Source of the DNA: Agapetus fuscipes
Lineage: Eukaryota; Arthropoda; Insecta; Trichoptera; Glossosomatidae
Assembly (NCBI GenBank): GCA_951799405.1
Contig: OX637342.1
Location: forward strand, 4,526,001-4,590,000
Direction of reading: 5' to 3'
DNA length: 64,000 nucleotides
Of the stretch, positions 63,994 through 64,000 are shown piece by piece. How positions within the stretch are numbered: position 1 is the first letter of the stretch; each line of letters begins with the position of its first letter. The notes below the pieces were generated by a model. It was not told the DNA's origin. It did not search any database and worked only from the letters and a program-made list of their open reading frames with translations. The translations under genes were made by a program, and so were the position numbers.

Positions 63994-64000
63994 TGTTTTT

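Overview
The window is eukaryotic and most likely from an insect, with Lepidoptera favoured. This rests on introns with GT..AG borders, AT-rich intergenic DNA, a farnesyltransferase alpha-subunit gene of animal type, and a dense load of BEL/Pao, Ty3/gypsy-like, RTE and other non-LTR elements plus tRNA- and 5S-derived SINEs. The order-level call is inference.

Layout. 1-2300: minus-strand Ty3/gypsy-like element running off the left edge (gag, a -1 slippery site, protease, a stop codon, then RT). 2301-7199: minus-strand BEL/Pao element bounded by two 583-bp LTRs that read as identical and by a 5-bp target duplication. Its single 1,234-codon ORF has lost most of Gag and all of RT/RNase H, and carries instead four tandem copies of the segment upstream of integrase. 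7999-11627: nearly full-length RTE-type LINE inserted into an older short repeat (family C) with a 14-bp duplication and broken by a frameshift and a 31-bp duplication. 11.6-30 kb: gene-poor DNA filled with SINEs, LINE 3' ends, MITEs and family C repeats.

Host genes. (1) 30059-35765 (+): protein farnesyltransferase/geranylgeranyltransferase-I alpha subunit, 5 exons, 343 aa. (2) 37867-40728 (-): single-exon 953-aa protein of unknown function with five CxxC...CxC modules. (3) 42091 to beyond the right edge (-): a very large coiled-coil protein, at least 21 exons and about 2,675 aa visible. It has TQT motifs (possible dynein light chain LC8 sites), proline-rich motifs and a Ser/Lys-rich tandem repeat. 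Genes 1 and 2 are convergent; genes 2 and 3 are tandem on the minus strand, separated by about 1.4 kb holding a 35-bp palindromic tandem repeat.

The most unusual structures are the RT-less BEL element with an amplified linker domain, and two copies of a compound SINE. That SINE has a 5S rRNA-like head joined to a tRNA-like body, and its tRNA promoter boxes are altered. The two copies carry different 3' tails, one of which matches the 3' end of a LINE present in the same window.
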